From contig NZ_JADKRR010000001.1 of assembly GCF_015351105.1 (NCBI RefSeq), positions 911,069-975,068 on the forward strand: a stretch of DNA of 64,000 nt, given 5' to 3'. Source of the stretch: Clavibacter sp. VKM Ac-2872. GTDB taxonomy: Bacteria > Actinomycetota > Actinomycetes > Actinomycetales > Microbacteriaceae. Shown here one piece after another: positions 44,615-53,960 of this stretch (position 1 is the first letter of the stretch; each line of letters begins with the position of its first letter). The position numbers were made by a program, and so were the translations under genes. Under the pieces are notes generated by a model. That model saw only the letters and a program-made list of their open reading frames with translations. It had not been told where the DNA came from and did not search any database.

Positions 44615-46090
44615 ATGAGCGCATCCACCGAGACCGACCTCCTGTCGGGCACGCCCACCAGCCTGCTCATCGGGGGTGAGCGGGTCGGGGCCGAGGGCGG
44701 CGCGACGTTCGAGGTGCGGGATCCCGCCACCGACGACGTCCTCGCGCGCGTGGCCGACGCGAGCCCCGCGGACGGCGCACGCGCCCTCGACGCTGCGGTC
44801 GACGCGCAGGCGGCGTGGGCGGCGACCGCACCGCGTGCCCGGGGCGAGATCCTCCGCCGCGCGTTCGACCTCCTCCAGGAGCGCAAGGACGAGTTCGCGC
44901 TGCTCATGACGCTCGAGATGGGCAAGCCGCTCGCCGAGTCGCTCGGAGAGGTGACCTACGGCGGCGAGTTCCTGCGGTGGTTCTCGGAGGAGGCCGTGCG
45001 CATCACGGGGCGCTACGGCGTGAACCCCGAGGGCACCGGCCGCATGATCGTGTCGCAGCACCCGGTCGGGCCCGTGCTCCTCATCACCCCGTGGAACTTC
45101 CCGCTCGCGATGGCCACCCGCAAGATCGCGCCGGCGCTCGCCGCGGGCTGCACCGTGGTCATCAAGCCCGCCGACCTCACGCCGCTCACCACGCTCCGGT
45201 TCGCCGAGCTGCTGGCGGAGGCGGGGCTGCCCGCGGGCGTCCTCAACGTGATCCCCACCACGAAGGCCGCCGACGTGACCGGCCCGCTCATCGCCGACCC
45301 GCGGCTGCGGAAGCTGAGCTTCACCGGATCCACTCCCGTCGGCCGGCAGCTCGGCGCCCAGGCTGCGCAGAACGTGCTGCGCGTCTCGCTCGAGCTCGGC
45401 GGCAACGCGCCGTTCGTGGTCTTCGCGGACGCCGACATCGACAAGGCCGTCGAGGGCGCGATGGCGGCGAAGTTCCGCAACGTCGGGCAGGCCTGCACGG
45501 CCGCGAACCGCTTCATCGTGGAGGCGTCGATCGCGGACGCCTTCGCCGACCGGCTGCAGGAGCGCATCGCGCGGCTGCGGATCGGGCGCGGCACCGAGGA
45601 GGGCATCACGGTCGGGCCGCTCATCGACGGCCGCGCGGTCGACAAGGCCGATCGGCTGGTGCGCGACGCCGCCGAGCGCGGCGCGACCGTGCGCGCGGGC
45701 GGCGCGCCGCGAGACGGCGCCGGCCACTTCTACCCGCCGACCCTCATCACGGGCGTCGTCGAGGGCAGCGACATCCTGCGCGAGGAGATCTTCGGGCCGG
45801 TCGTCGCGATCGTGCCGTTCGACGACGAGGACGACGCGGTGCGCCTCGCCAACGACACCGAGTTCGGCCTCGTCTCCTACGTCTTCACCCGCGATCTCGC
45901 CCGCGGCCAGCGCATGATCGAGCGGCTCGAGACGGGCATGACCGGGCTCAACATGGGCGTCATCTCCAATGCGGCGGCGCCCTTCGGCGGCGTGAAGCAG
46001 TCGGGGCTCGGCCGCGAGGGCGGGCTCGAGGGCATCCACGAGTACCTGAACACGAAGTACACGCTCACGCCCGACCCGTTCGCGTCGTAG
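44615..46090 (+). CDS. gabD: NAD(P)-dependent succinate-semialdehyde dehydrogenase
   Basis: 491 residues of the aldehyde dehydrogenase superfamily. The catalytic C294 lies in GQACTAANRF and the general base E260 in LELGGN. The sequence TPWNFPLAMATRKIAPALAAGCT and the C-terminal FGGVKQSGLGREGG match the GabD group. It would convert succinate semialdehyde to succinate; the substrate is inferred from family similarity. No GABA transaminase is nearby. The stop overlaps the GTG of the next gene. Confidence 0.88.
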   Translation: MSASTETDLLSGTPTSLLIGGERVGAEGGATFEVRDPATDDVLARVADASPADGARALDAAVDAQAAWAATAPRARGEILRRAFDLLQERKDEFALLMTLEMGKPLAESLGEVTYGGEFLRWFSEEAVRITGRYGVNPEGTGRMIVSQHPVGPVLLITPWNFPLAMATRKIAPALAAGCTVVIKPADLTPLTTLRFAELLAEAGLPAGVLNVIPTTKAADVTGPLIADPRLRKLSFTGSTPVGRQLGAQAAQNVLRVSLELGGNAPFVVFADADIDKAVEGAMAAKFRNVGQACTAANRFIVEASIADAFADRLQERIARLRIGRGTEEGITVGPLIDGRAVDKADRLVRDAAERGATVRAGGAPRDGAGHFYPPTLITGVVEGSDILREEIFGPVVAIVPFDDEDDAVRLANDTEFGLVSYVFTRDLARGQRMIERLETGMTGLNMGVISNAAAPFGGVKQSGLGREGGLEGIHEYLNTKYTLTPDPFAS

Positions 46091-46890
46091 TGGCGCACGT
46101 CGTCCCGGTCGAGGACCTCGCGGACCCCCGGCTCGCCGACTACAGCCACCGCACCGATGTCGCGCTCCGCAAGGCCGAGGGCGCGGGGCACGGGATCTAC
46201 CTGGCCGAGTCCGCGCTGGTGCTCGAGCGGGCGCTGCGAGCGGGGCACGCGCCGCGGTCCGTGCTCGCGCTGGGCGGCACGGTCGATGAGGCGCTGGCGC
46301 TCGTCGGCGACCGGGACGTGCCCGTCTTCACGGGGCCGGGCGAGCTGCTCGCGGAGCTCACCGGCTACGTGCTGCACCGCGGCGTCGTCGCGTCGCTCGA
46401 CCGGCCGGCGCTGCCGTCGGTCGCGGCGCTGCTGGCGGACGCGCGGCGGGTGGTCGTGCTGGAGGACGTCGTGGATCCCACCAACGTGGGCGCGATCTTC
46501 CGCTCGGTCGGGGCCATCGGCGCGGACGCGGTGCTCGTCACGCCGCGCTGCACGGATCCGTTCTACCGCCGCGCCATCCGCGTCAGCATGGGCACGGTGC
46601 TGCAGGTGCCGTGGACGCGCACGGGGGAGTGGCCGGAGACGCGGGCGGCGCTGGCCGACGCCGGCTTCCACGTGGCGGCGCTCGCCCTGACCCCCGGTGC
46701 CGTGTCCATCCGCGACTTCCCGACCGAGGAGCACGAGCGGCTCGCCATCGTGCTCGGGTCGGAGGGCCCGGGGCTGTCGGCGGAGGCGATCCGGTCGGCG
46801 GACACCGTGGTGCGGATCCCCATGGCGCACGGCATCGACTCGCTGAACGTGGCGGCCGCGAGCGCGGTGGCGCTCTACGCGCTGACCTGA
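46090..46890 (+). CDS. SpoU/TrmH family RNA 2'-O-methyltransferase
   Basis: 266 residues. The N-terminal substrate-binding part and the knotted SPOUT domain are both present: LEDVVDPTNVGAIFRSVGAIGADAV, IVLGSEGPGL and IPMAHGIDSLNVAAASAVALY. It methylates rRNA or tRNA on the ribose; the target is not known. GTG 46090 overlaps the final base of the upstream TAG, so translation is coupled. Confidence 0.92.
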   Translation: MAHVVPVEDLADPRLADYSHRTDVALRKAEGAGHGIYLAESALVLERALRAGHAPRSVLALGGTVDEALALVGDRDVPVFTGPGELLAELTGYVLHRGVVASLDRPALPSVAALLADARRVVVLEDVVDPTNVGAIFRSVGAIGADAVLVTPRCTDPFYRRAIRVSMGTVLQVPWTRTGEWPETRAALADAGFHVAALALTPGAVSIRDFPTEEHERLAIVLGSEGPGLSAEAIRSADTVVRIPMAHGIDSLNVAAASAVALYALT

Positions 46891-46937
46891 TCCCGGGTCC
46901 CGCCACACGACACTGCCGCTATCCTCATCGTGTCCGT

Positions 46938-46965
46938 CCGACCGACCGACCGACCGACCGACCGA
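46938..46965 (+). repeat. Seven copies of ccga in a 5' leader
   Basis: A perfect tetranucleotide repeat lies between the TATCCT box (46920-46925) and the ribosome site of the first DUF2834 gene. Changes in copy number would alter leader length but not the reading frame of the ATG at 46981. Confidence 0.9.
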
Positions 46966-46980
46966 CTCGAGGAGACCGAC

Positions 46981-47328
46981 ATGACCTACCGCTGGCGCCG
47001 ACCGACCCCGCTGGCCTACCTCTACCTCGTGCTGGCGCTGGCCGGCGTCGTGGTGACGTGGACCTACAACGTCACCGCCATCACGTCCGGGCGCGACTAC
47101 CTCGGCGACTGGTTCGGCAGCGGCCCGTCGGTGTCCTCGCTCACGGCCGACGTCCTCATCGCCGCCCTCGCGGCCGTCGTGTTCATCCTCGTCGAGGGGC
47201 GCCGCCTCCGGATCCGGTTCGCCTGGATCTTCGTGGCGCTCATCCCGCTCGTCGCGCTCGCGTTCGCGCTCCCGCTGTTCCTCGGCGTGCGCGAGATGCG
47301 GGTGCGCTCGGAGGCCTCTGCCGGCTGA
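46981..47328 (+). CDS. DUF2834 family membrane protein, copy 1
   Basis: 115 residues with three membrane segments (about 10-29, 54-72 and 80-102). The sequence YLYLVLALAGVVVTWTYN and RDYLGDWFGSGPSVSSLTADVLIAALAAVVF is the DUF2834 pattern. An upstream in-frame GTG at 46930 would add a repeat-coded extension, but the AGGAG before ATG 46981 favours the shorter form. A paralogue follows. Function is unknown. Confidence 0.8.
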   Translation: MTYRWRRPTPLAYLYLVLALAGVVVTWTYNVTAITSGRDYLGDWFGSGPSVSSLTADVLIAALAAVVFILVEGRRLRIRFAWIFVALIPLVALAFALPLFLGVREMRVRSEASAG

Positions 47329-47452
47329 TCCCCGAGGGCATCGCCTGCGGGGACCCCGCGGAGCGCGGACCCGCGGCTGCTCGCCGCGCGGCGACGCGAC
47401 CGGCCGGCGGCCTCAGCGCCTAGCCTGGCCCCACCGACGAGAAGGGGTCCCC

Positions 47453-47821
47453 ATGAGCACGCGTCCCGAACGACGACGCCCCACGCGCCTCGCCGTCGTC
47501 TACCTCGTGCTCGCGGCGGCCGGCCTCGTGCTCACGTGGTCGGCGAACATCCGCGTGGTCACGGAGGGCCGCGACTTCCTCGCGGATCTGGGCGCCGGCG
47601 GTCCGGCGGTCTCGTCGCTGTCGTGGGACCTGCTGATCGCCGCGGTCGCGAGCGTCGTCTTCATCGTCGTCGAGGGGCGCAGGCTCCGGATGCGCCGCGT
47701 CTGGATCTACGTGCTGCTCGCCCCTCTCCTGGCGTTCGCGGTGGCCCTCCCGGTGTTCCTCGCGGCGCGGGAGATGCACCTGAGCGCGCCGGACCGGGCG
47801 GAGCCGACGCCGCGGGTCTGA
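47453..47821 (+). CDS. DUF2834 family membrane protein, copy 2
   Basis: 122 residues. The same three-helix plan as the upstream copy, with aligned segments VYLVLAAAGLVLTWSANI and FIVVEGRRLRMRRVWIYVLLAPL. The two are tandem duplicates that have diverged. TAGCCT about 35 bases upstream and AAGGGG before the ATG suggest separate transcription. It ends 6 bases before the convergent ABC exporter gene. Confidence 0.8.
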   Translation: MSTRPERRRPTRLAVVYLVLAAAGLVLTWSANIRVVTEGRDFLADLGAGGPAVSSLSWDLLIAAVASVVFIVVEGRRLRMRRVWIYVLLAPLLAFAVALPVFLAAREMHLSAPDRAEPTPRV

Positions 47822-47827
47822 TCGCCG

Positions 47828-49747
47828 CTAGACCAGCAGCTGGTGCTTCGCGAGGTCGCGGTAGAGCGGCGTCGAGACGACGAGCTCCGCGTGCGTCCCG
47901 GTGCCGACCACGCGGCCCTTGTCGACGACCACGATGAGGTCGCTGTCGACGACGGTCGAGAGCCGGTGGGCGATGACGATGAGGGTGCGGTGCTCCGCGA
48001 CCGCGTCGATCGCCTTGCGGAGCAGCTGCTCGTTGAGGCCGTCGAGGCTGGACGTCGACTCGTCGAGCAGCAGGATCGGGGGAGCGGAGAGCAGCGTGCG
48101 CGCGATGGCGAGGCGCTGGCGCTCGCCGCCGGAGAGCATGATGCCGTCCTCGCCGACGGGGGCGTCGAGGCCGAGCTCGTTGCGTGCGAGCACCTCGGTG
48201 AGGTTCACGGCGTGGAGGACCTGGATGCAGTCCTCGTCGGTGGCCTCGAACGCCGTGAGCGTGAGGTTCTCGCGCAGCGTGCCGGCGAGCACGGGAGCGT
48301 CCTGCTCGACGTAGCCGATCTGACGGCGCAGGTCCTCGCGGTCGAGCGCGCGGATGTCCCGCCCGCCGACGCGCACGACGCCGGACGTCGGGTCGTAGAA
48401 GCGCTCGATGAGGGCGAGGATCGTGCTCTTGCCGGCGCCCGAGGGGCCGACGAGCGCGATCCGGGTACCGCGCTCGGCGCGGAAGCTGATGCCCTGGAGG
48501 ACCCCGCCGCCCGTGCGGTCGGCGCCGGGTGCGGCGTCCGTGGCGTCCGCCGGGGAGGGGGCGTCCGTGGGATCCGCGGTCCCGTCAGCTTCCGCCGCCA
48601 CCGGGTACGCGAACCGCACGTCCACGAGCTCGACGGCGGCTGCGTCGGTGCGGTCGTCCGCCGCGGGCTCGTCGTCGCGGAGTCGTCCGGCGAGGTCGGC
48701 GTCGCCGTCGGTCTCGACGGGCAGCTTCACGATCTCCTGGATCCGGCCGAGCGCGCCGAGCGCCTGGTTGACCGCGGTCACGGCGCCGAAGGCCTGGCCG
48801 AGCGGCATGATCATGAGGAAGAGGAACAGGATGAAGGCCACGAGGTCGCCGACCGTGATGGCCCCGGCCGCCACGCGGTAGCCGCCCACCCCGACCACCA
48901 CGAGGAACGACGCCTGCAGCGCGATGCCGGCTATGGGCACCACCACGGCCGACGCCTTCGCGACCTTGATGCCCATCTCCCACGCGCCCTCGGCGTCCCG
49001 CTCGATGGCGCGGATCTCGCGGTCGGTGGCGTTGCTGGCGCGGACCGTGCGGATCGCGCCGATGGCCCGCTCGACGCTCGCGGCCAGGTCGCCGACCTTG
49101 CGCTGCGCGCGCTGGCTGGCGACGCGGATCCGCCCGGACAGCCCCACGACCGCGACGACCGAGACGGCGACGACGAGCACGGTGAGGCTGAGGAGCACGG
49201 GGTCGATGATGAGCATCGCGATGATGGCGCCGAGGAACGTCACGGCGCCACCGATCGCCTCGACGAGGCCCTGCGTGAGCACGGCGCGCAAGAGCGTGGT
49301 GTCGGAGCCGACGCGCGAGACGAGGTCGCCCGTGCGGCGGGTGTCGAACTCGGAGATGGGGAGGCGGAGGATCCGGCGCACGAGCGTGCGGCGCGACGAG
49401 AGCACGATGCCCTCGCCCATGCGCTGCAGCAGGTAGTGCTGGTAGCCGGAGAGCACGCCGGACACGACGACCAGGCCGACGAGCGCCCAGACGAGGACGC
49501 CGAGCTGGCCGCCCTCCTGCACGACGCCGACGACGCGCTGCACGAGGAGCGGCTGGCCGAGGCTCGCGGCCGCGCCCAGGATGCTGAGCACCACGACGAA
49601 GGCCATCAGGCCGCGCTGCTCGAGGATGTAGGGCAGGAGCTCCGAGAAGCGGGCCCGGGGCCCGTCGTCGGCCGAGTCGCGGCGGGCGAACGGGTTGCGG
49701 GAGCGGGCGCGCGGCGCGGCGGCGGTCTCGGGGCGGGCGGTGCTCAT
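47828..49747 (-). CDS. ABC exporter, fused membrane and ATPase domains
   Basis: 639 residues. Six membrane helices (about 45-345) followed by an ATPase with Walker A GPSGAGKST, the signature LSGGERQRLA, Walker B ILLLDEST and the His switch AHRL. Unusual is an acidic Ala/Asp/Thr-rich insert of about 60 residues between the two domains, including DATDAAPGADRT. The substrate is unknown; such half-transporters export lipids, drugs or peptides and dimerise. ATG 49747 has GGGAGA upstream. It is divergent from the next operon. Confidence 0.92.
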   Translation of the reverse strand: MSTARPETAAAPRARSRNPFARRDSADDGPRARFSELLPYILEQRGLMAFVVVLSILGAAASLGQPLLVQRVVGVVQEGGQLGVLVWALVGLVVVSGVLSGYQHYLLQRMGEGIVLSSRRTLVRRILRLPISEFDTRRTGDLVSRVGSDTTLLRAVLTQGLVEAIGGAVTFLGAIIAMLIIDPVLLSLTVLVVAVSVVAVVGLSGRIRVASQRAQRKVGDLAASVERAIGAIRTVRASNATDREIRAIERDAEGAWEMGIKVAKASAVVVPIAGIALQASFLVVVGVGGYRVAAGAITVGDLVAFILFLFLMIMPLGQAFGAVTAVNQALGALGRIQEIVKLPVETDGDADLAGRLRDDEPAADDRTDAAAVELVDVRFAYPVAAEADGTADPTDAPSPADATDAAPGADRTGGGVLQGISFRAERGTRIALVGPSGAGKSTILALIERFYDPTSGVVRVGGRDIRALDREDLRRQIGYVEQDAPVLAGTLRENLTLTAFEATDEDCIQVLHAVNLTEVLARNELGLDAPVGEDGIMLSGGERQRLAIARTLLSAPPILLLDESTSSLDGLNEQLLRKAIDAVAEHRTLIVIAHRLSTVVDSDLIVVVDKGRVVGTGTHAELVVSTPLYRDLAKHQLLV

Positions 49748-49926
49748 GCGTGTTCTCCCGGGTGGTGGGCGTGATCGTGATGCGGCGCGCGATCCATGCG
49801 GCCAGTGGTCGGGCGTCCGGCGAGCGGGATGTCGCGCGTGTCGCATCGCCGTGGCGACTCTACGCGTCGACCGCCGCGCATCCGCCCGGAGCGATTCAGT
49901 GCATGGAGAAAACCCCCGACCCTCCC

Positions 49927-49932
49927 TAGGCT
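49927..49932 (+). promoter_or_regulatory. -10 box TAGGCT of the ABC-2 operon
   Basis: TAGGCT with 8 bases to the GTG at 49941, again leaving almost no leader. Confidence 0.5.
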
Positions 49933-49940
49933 GTGGACTC

Positions 49941-50867
49941 GTGCCCACCCCCGTCATCACCGCCGACCGCCTCGTGAAGAAGTACGGCGACCACGTCGCC
50001 GTCGACGGCCTCTCGTTCGAGGTCGCGCCCGGCGAGTCCTTCGGGCTGCTCGGCCCGAACGGCGCCGGGAAGTCCACGACCATGCGCATGATCGGCGCGG
50101 TCTCCTCGCGCACGGGCGGCTCGCTCGACATCCTCGGGCTCGACCCCGACACGCACGGCCCCGAGATCCGCTCGCAGCTGGGCGTCGTGCCGCAGGCCGA
50201 CAACCTCGACCTGGAGCTCAAGGCGCGGGACAACCTCATCGTCTACGGCCGCTACTTCGGGCTTCCGCGCAAGCAGGTCGCGGCGCGCGCCGACGAGCTG
50301 CTCGAGTTCGCGCAGCTGAGCGACCGCGCGAACGCGAAGGTCGACGACCTGTCCGGCGGCATGAAGCGGCGCCTCACCATCGCGCGCGCCCTCATCAGCG
50401 ACCCGCGGATCCTGCTGCTCGACGAGCCGACCACCGGCCTCGACCCGCAGGCCCGCCACATCCTCTGGGACCGTCTGTTCCGCCTCAAGGAGCAGGGCAC
50501 GACGCTCGTGCTCACCACGCACTACATGGACGAGGCCGAGCAGCTGTGCGACCGCATCATCGTGGTCGACGAGGGCCGGATCATGGCGGAGGGGTCGCCC
50601 GCGTCCCTCATCCGCGACCACTCGAGCCGCGAGGTGCTCGAGGTGCGATTCGGCTCCGACCGCAATGAGTCCGCATCCCGCGAGATCGCCGGCTACGGCG
50701 ACCGGGTCGAGGTGCTGCCCGACCGCGTGCTCGTCTACGCGTCCGACGGCGAGGCCGTGCTCGGCCGGATCCTCGAGCAGGGCCTGAAGCCCATCACCAC
50801 GCTCGTGCGCCGCTCGAGCCTCGAGGACGTCTTCCTCCGCCTCACGGGACGGAGCCTGGTCGAGTGA
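49941..50867 (+). CDS. ABC-2 type transporter ATPase
   Basis: 308 residues. Walker A GPNGAGKST, signature LSGGMKRRLTIARAL, Walker B ILLLDEPTTGLD and the switch THYMDEAEQLCDR. The form is that of NodI/DrrA exporters, with a C-terminal domain that ends in LEDVFLRLTGRSL. GTG 49941 is chosen by its distance to the TAGGCT box and because it begins the conserved sequence. Its two permeases follow with overlapping starts. Confidence 0.93.
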   Translation: MPTPVITADRLVKKYGDHVAVDGLSFEVAPGESFGLLGPNGAGKSTTMRMIGAVSSRTGGSLDILGLDPDTHGPEIRSQLGVVPQADNLDLELKARDNLIVYGRYFGLPRKQVAARADELLEFAQLSDRANAKVDDLSGGMKRRLTIARALISDPRILLLDEPTTGLDPQARHILWDRLFRLKEQGTTLVLTTHYMDEAEQLCDRIIVVDEGRIMAEGSPASLIRDHSSREVLEVRFGSDRNESASREIAGYGDRVEVLPDRVLVYASDGEAVLGRILEQGLKPITTLVRRSSLEDVFLRLTGRSLVE

Positions 50868-51697
50868 GCGCCGTCGACACCCGACAGGCCGCGGTCGCCG
50901 GCGGCGCCCGCCCCCGCCGCTTCGGCGCCTGGTACGCGGCCGAGCACCGGCTGCTCGGGATCCGCGCCTACCTCGGCACCGCGCTCGCGACCGGCATCGG
51001 GAGCCCCTACGTCTACCTCTACGCGCTCGGCGTGGGCCTCGCGACGGTCGTCGACCGCGGCACGGACGCGAACCAGGCGCTCGGCGTCAGCTTCCTCGTG
51101 TTCGTGGCGCCCGCGCTCCTCGCCACCAGCGCCATGACGGTCGCGAGCGAGGAGTTCAGCTACCCGATCTTCGGCGGCTTCAAGTGGAACCCCGTCTTCC
51201 AGGCGATGAACGCATCCCCGCTGACCCCCGCGCAGATCATCGACGGCCAGGTCATCGGCGTCGCGATCCGCATGGCGCCCACCTGCATCGCCTACTTCGC
51301 GTTCATGCTCCTGTTCGGCGCGGTGCCGCTCGGCACCGGCTTCCTCGCGATCGGCGCCGCCGTCCTCACGGGCATGGCGATCGGCGTGGTGCTCATGGCC
51401 TACGTCGCGACCCTCACGCAGGACACCGGCCAGATCGCGATGGTGATGCGCTTCGTCATCACGCCGCTGTCGCTGTTCTCGGGCACGTTCTTCCCGCTCA
51501 CGCAGTTCCCCGTCTGGCTGCAGTGGATCGGCTGGATCTCGCCCCTCTGGCACGGCACCGAGCTCGGCCGCGTCGCGACATACGGGATGCAGGAGCCGCT
51601 CTGGCTGACGCTCGTCCACGTCGCCTACCTGCTGCTCTGGCTCGCGGTCGGCTGGACCCTGGCTCGCCGCGTCGCGACGAGGAGGCTCCGCGCATGA
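50864..51697 (+). CDS. ABC-2 type permease 1
   Basis: 277 residues with six membrane segments. It has the NodJ-type features VASEEFSYPIFGGFKWNPVF and LSLFSGTFFPLTQFPVWLQW. It overlaps the ATPase and permease 2 by four bases each, forming a three-gene operon for an exported compound of unknown nature. Confidence 0.9.
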   Translation: MSAVDTRQAAVAGGARPRRFGAWYAAEHRLLGIRAYLGTALATGIGSPYVYLYALGVGLATVVDRGTDANQALGVSFLVFVAPALLATSAMTVASEEFSYPIFGGFKWNPVFQAMNASPLTPAQIIDGQVIGVAIRMAPTCIAYFAFMLLFGAVPLGTGFLAIGAAVLTGMAIGVVLMAYVATLTQDTGQIAMVMRFVITPLSLFSGTFFPLTQFPVWLQWIGWISPLWHGTELGRVATYGMQEPLWLTLVHVAYLLLWLAVGWTLARRVATRRLRA

Positions 51698-52524
51698 CCG
51701 GATCCACGATGCCCGCCCCCGTCGCCCCCGTCCGCCGCCGCGGCACCAGCGCGCTCTACGCCGGCAACGCCCGCTCGGTGCTCGCGCGCGGCCTGCTCGC
51801 CACGCGCAGCACCAACTGGACCGTCGTCCTCTCCGGCTTCTTCGAGCCCGTCTTCTACCTGCTCGCGATGGGGATCGGCCTCGGTTCGCTCGTCGGCGAC
51901 GTGGCGACGAGCACCGGCCAGCCCGTGCCGTACGCGGCGTACATCGCGCCCGCGCTCCTCGCGGTCTCCGCCATGAACGGCGCCGTCTACGACTCCACCT
52001 GGAACGTCTTCTTCAAGATGAACCACTCGAAGCTGTACCAGGGCATGCTCGCGACCTCGCTCGGCCCGCTCGACGTGGCCTTCGGCGAGATCGGCTTGGC
52101 GCTGCTCCGCGGCGTCGTCTACTCGTCGGGCTTCCTCGTCGTGATGCAGGTGCTCGGCCTCAACCTGTCGTGGTGGGCGATCCTCGCGCTGCCGTCCGTG
52201 GTGCTCGTCGCGCTGGCGTTCGCGAGCTTCGGCATGGCGGTGACGAGCTACATGAAGACGTTCCAGCAGATGGACTGGATCAACTTCATCCTGCTGCCCA
52301 TGTTCCTGTTCTCGGCGACCTTCTACCCGCTGTCGGTGTACCCGGCGTGGATCCAGACGGTCATCCAGGCGCTCCCGCTCTGGCACGCCGTGGAGCTGGT
52401 CCGCGGCTTCACGACGGGCGCGCTCGCGTTCGCGGTCGTCGGCCACGTGCTCTACTTCGCCGTGATGACGGCGATCGGCCTGGTCTTCACGACGCGGCGG
52501 CTGCGGGTCCTCTTCCTCGACTGA
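51694..52524 (+). CDS. ABC-2 type permease 2
   Basis: 276 residues with six membrane segments. It is a paralogue of permease 1: YDSTWNVFFKMNHSKLYQGM and FLFSATFYPLSVYPAWIQTV align with it. The ATG 51694 overlaps the upstream stop. The last 38 bases overlap the convergent MFS gene. Confidence 0.9.
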   Translation: MTGSTMPAPVAPVRRRGTSALYAGNARSVLARGLLATRSTNWTVVLSGFFEPVFYLLAMGIGLGSLVGDVATSTGQPVPYAAYIAPALLAVSAMNGAVYDSTWNVFFKMNHSKLYQGMLATSLGPLDVAFGEIGLALLRGVVYSSGFLVVMQVLGLNLSWWAILALPSVVLVALAFASFGMAVTSYMKTFQQMDWINFILLPMFLFSATFYPLSVYPAWIQTVIQALPLWHAVELVRGFTTGALAFAVVGHVLYFAVMTAIGLVFTTRRLRVLFLD

Positions 52525-53812
52525 GGCCGCCCGCGACGAGCGCGAGGCCGGCGACGCCCATGATGACGGCCGCCGCCGCGATCGCGACCGGGTACGCGGC
52601 GGGCTGCGCGGCCGCGGGCAGGAGCGCGAGCGCCTGCGCCGTCACCACCGTGGCCAGGAGCGACGAGGCGGCCAGCACCGTCGACGTGAGCGACGAGACC
52701 CGGCCCATGGTGCCGACGGGCGCCTCCGCCTGCAGGATCGGGCCCTGCGACACGAGGAACACGGCGAAGACGAGGCCCGCGACGCCCATGAGGACCGCCG
52801 CGGGGAGGAACGCGCGCACGGTCGAGTAGGCCGCGTAGGTGAGGCCGAGGGCGACGAGCGCGGCCGGCAGCGCGCGCTCGGGGCGGATCCGGCCGACGAG
52901 CGCGGGCGCCGTGACGGATCCGACGAGGCCGCCGACCGCGAACATCGCCGTCACCACGCCGTACTCCGCGGCCGTCAGCCCCATCGTCGTGAGGGCGACG
53001 AGGGCCAGGGTCGCGTTGTTGACGCCCAGGGTCACGCCGTACGCGGCGAGGCCGGCCACGAGGATCCGCAGGCGCGGCGAGGCGCGCACGATGCGGATCC
53101 CGGCGGCGAGCTCGGCGCGGAACCGGGCGCCCGCGGTGGCGATCGCGCCGTCGTCGCCGTCCGCCGGATCAGCGCCCGCCGCCACCCCGCGCTCGCGCAC
53201 GGCGAGCACCAGCCCCGCCGACACGAGGAACGACACGGCGTCCATCACGAGCGCGGGCTCCGGCCCGAGGCCCGCGTACACGGCCGGGCCGGACATGGCG
53301 GAGAGGATCCCGACTCCCGTGCTCGCGAGGAGCGTGCGTCCCGCGGCGGCCGCGCGGCGGTCGGCGGGCACGACCACCTGCACCAGGGCGGCGCGCGCCG
53401 GGTCGAAGAGCTGCGACGTGCAGCCGATGAGGAACTGGGTCGCGATGACCGCGGCGATCACGACGGGCGCGGGCCCGGTCACGGCGATCACCATGAGCGG
53501 CACGAGCAGGGCGGCGCGCGCGAGGTCGGCGACGACCATCACGCGGCGGGCGGGCCACCGGTCGACCAGCACGCCCGCGAGCGGCGCGAGCAGCAGCCGG
53601 GGCAGGCTCGTCGCGCCGATGACGGCGCCGATGTAGAGCGGCAGGGCCGGGTCGCCCGGCGCGAGGCCCGTGGCGAGCCACACCGTCACGGTCGCCGCGA
53701 GCACGTACTCGCCGAACGACGAGAGCGCCTGCGCCACCCAGATGAGCGCGAACGAGCGGGAGATCAGCAGCGGAGGGCGCGGGCTGCGCGCGCCCCGGTC
53801 GGGGTCCGGCAC
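52487..53812 (-). CDS. MFS transporter
   Basis: 441 residues with twelve membrane segments, of the group with LLISRSFALIWVAQALSSFG at the start and RLLLAPLAGVLVDRWPARRV in the first loop. It is probably a drug or metabolite exporter. GTG 53812 lies 6 bases after GGAGG and begins the conserved part; the frame is open further upstream without good support. It converges with and overlaps the ABC-2 permease. Confidence 0.85.
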   Translation of the reverse strand: MPDPDRGARSPRPPLLISRSFALIWVAQALSSFGEYVLAATVTVWLATGLAPGDPALPLYIGAVIGATSLPRLLLAPLAGVLVDRWPARRVMVVADLARAALLVPLMVIAVTGPAPVVIAAVIATQFLIGCTSQLFDPARAALVQVVVPADRRAAAAGRTLLASTGVGILSAMSGPAVYAGLGPEPALVMDAVSFLVSAGLVLAVRERGVAAGADPADGDDGAIATAGARFRAELAAGIRIVRASPRLRILVAGLAAYGVTLGVNNATLALVALTTMGLTAAEYGVVTAMFAVGGLVGSVTAPALVGRIRPERALPAALVALGLTYAAYSTVRAFLPAAVLMGVAGLVFAVFLVSQGPILQAEAPVGTMGRVSSLTSTVLAASSLLATVVTAQALALLPAAAQPAAYPVAIAAAAVIMGVAGLALVAGGLSRGRGPAAAAS

Positions 53813-53960
53813 GGGCGGCCTCCGATCGGTCGTCTCCTCCCCACGGTAGCGGCAGGCGCGGCGGTGCCCGGGCCGTGCCGGGCGGGTGGATCCGCTCGGT
53901 ACCCTGGCCGAGAGCGCCACCCGGGCGCGGCCGGCCACGGGCCGGGGGAGGCAGGTGCCC

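Noticed and set aside
49695-49940. Longer N-terminus for the ABC-2 ATPase
   Set aside because: It would overlap the divergent exporter gene; the GTG at 49941 matches the start of the conserved domain and the -10 spacing.
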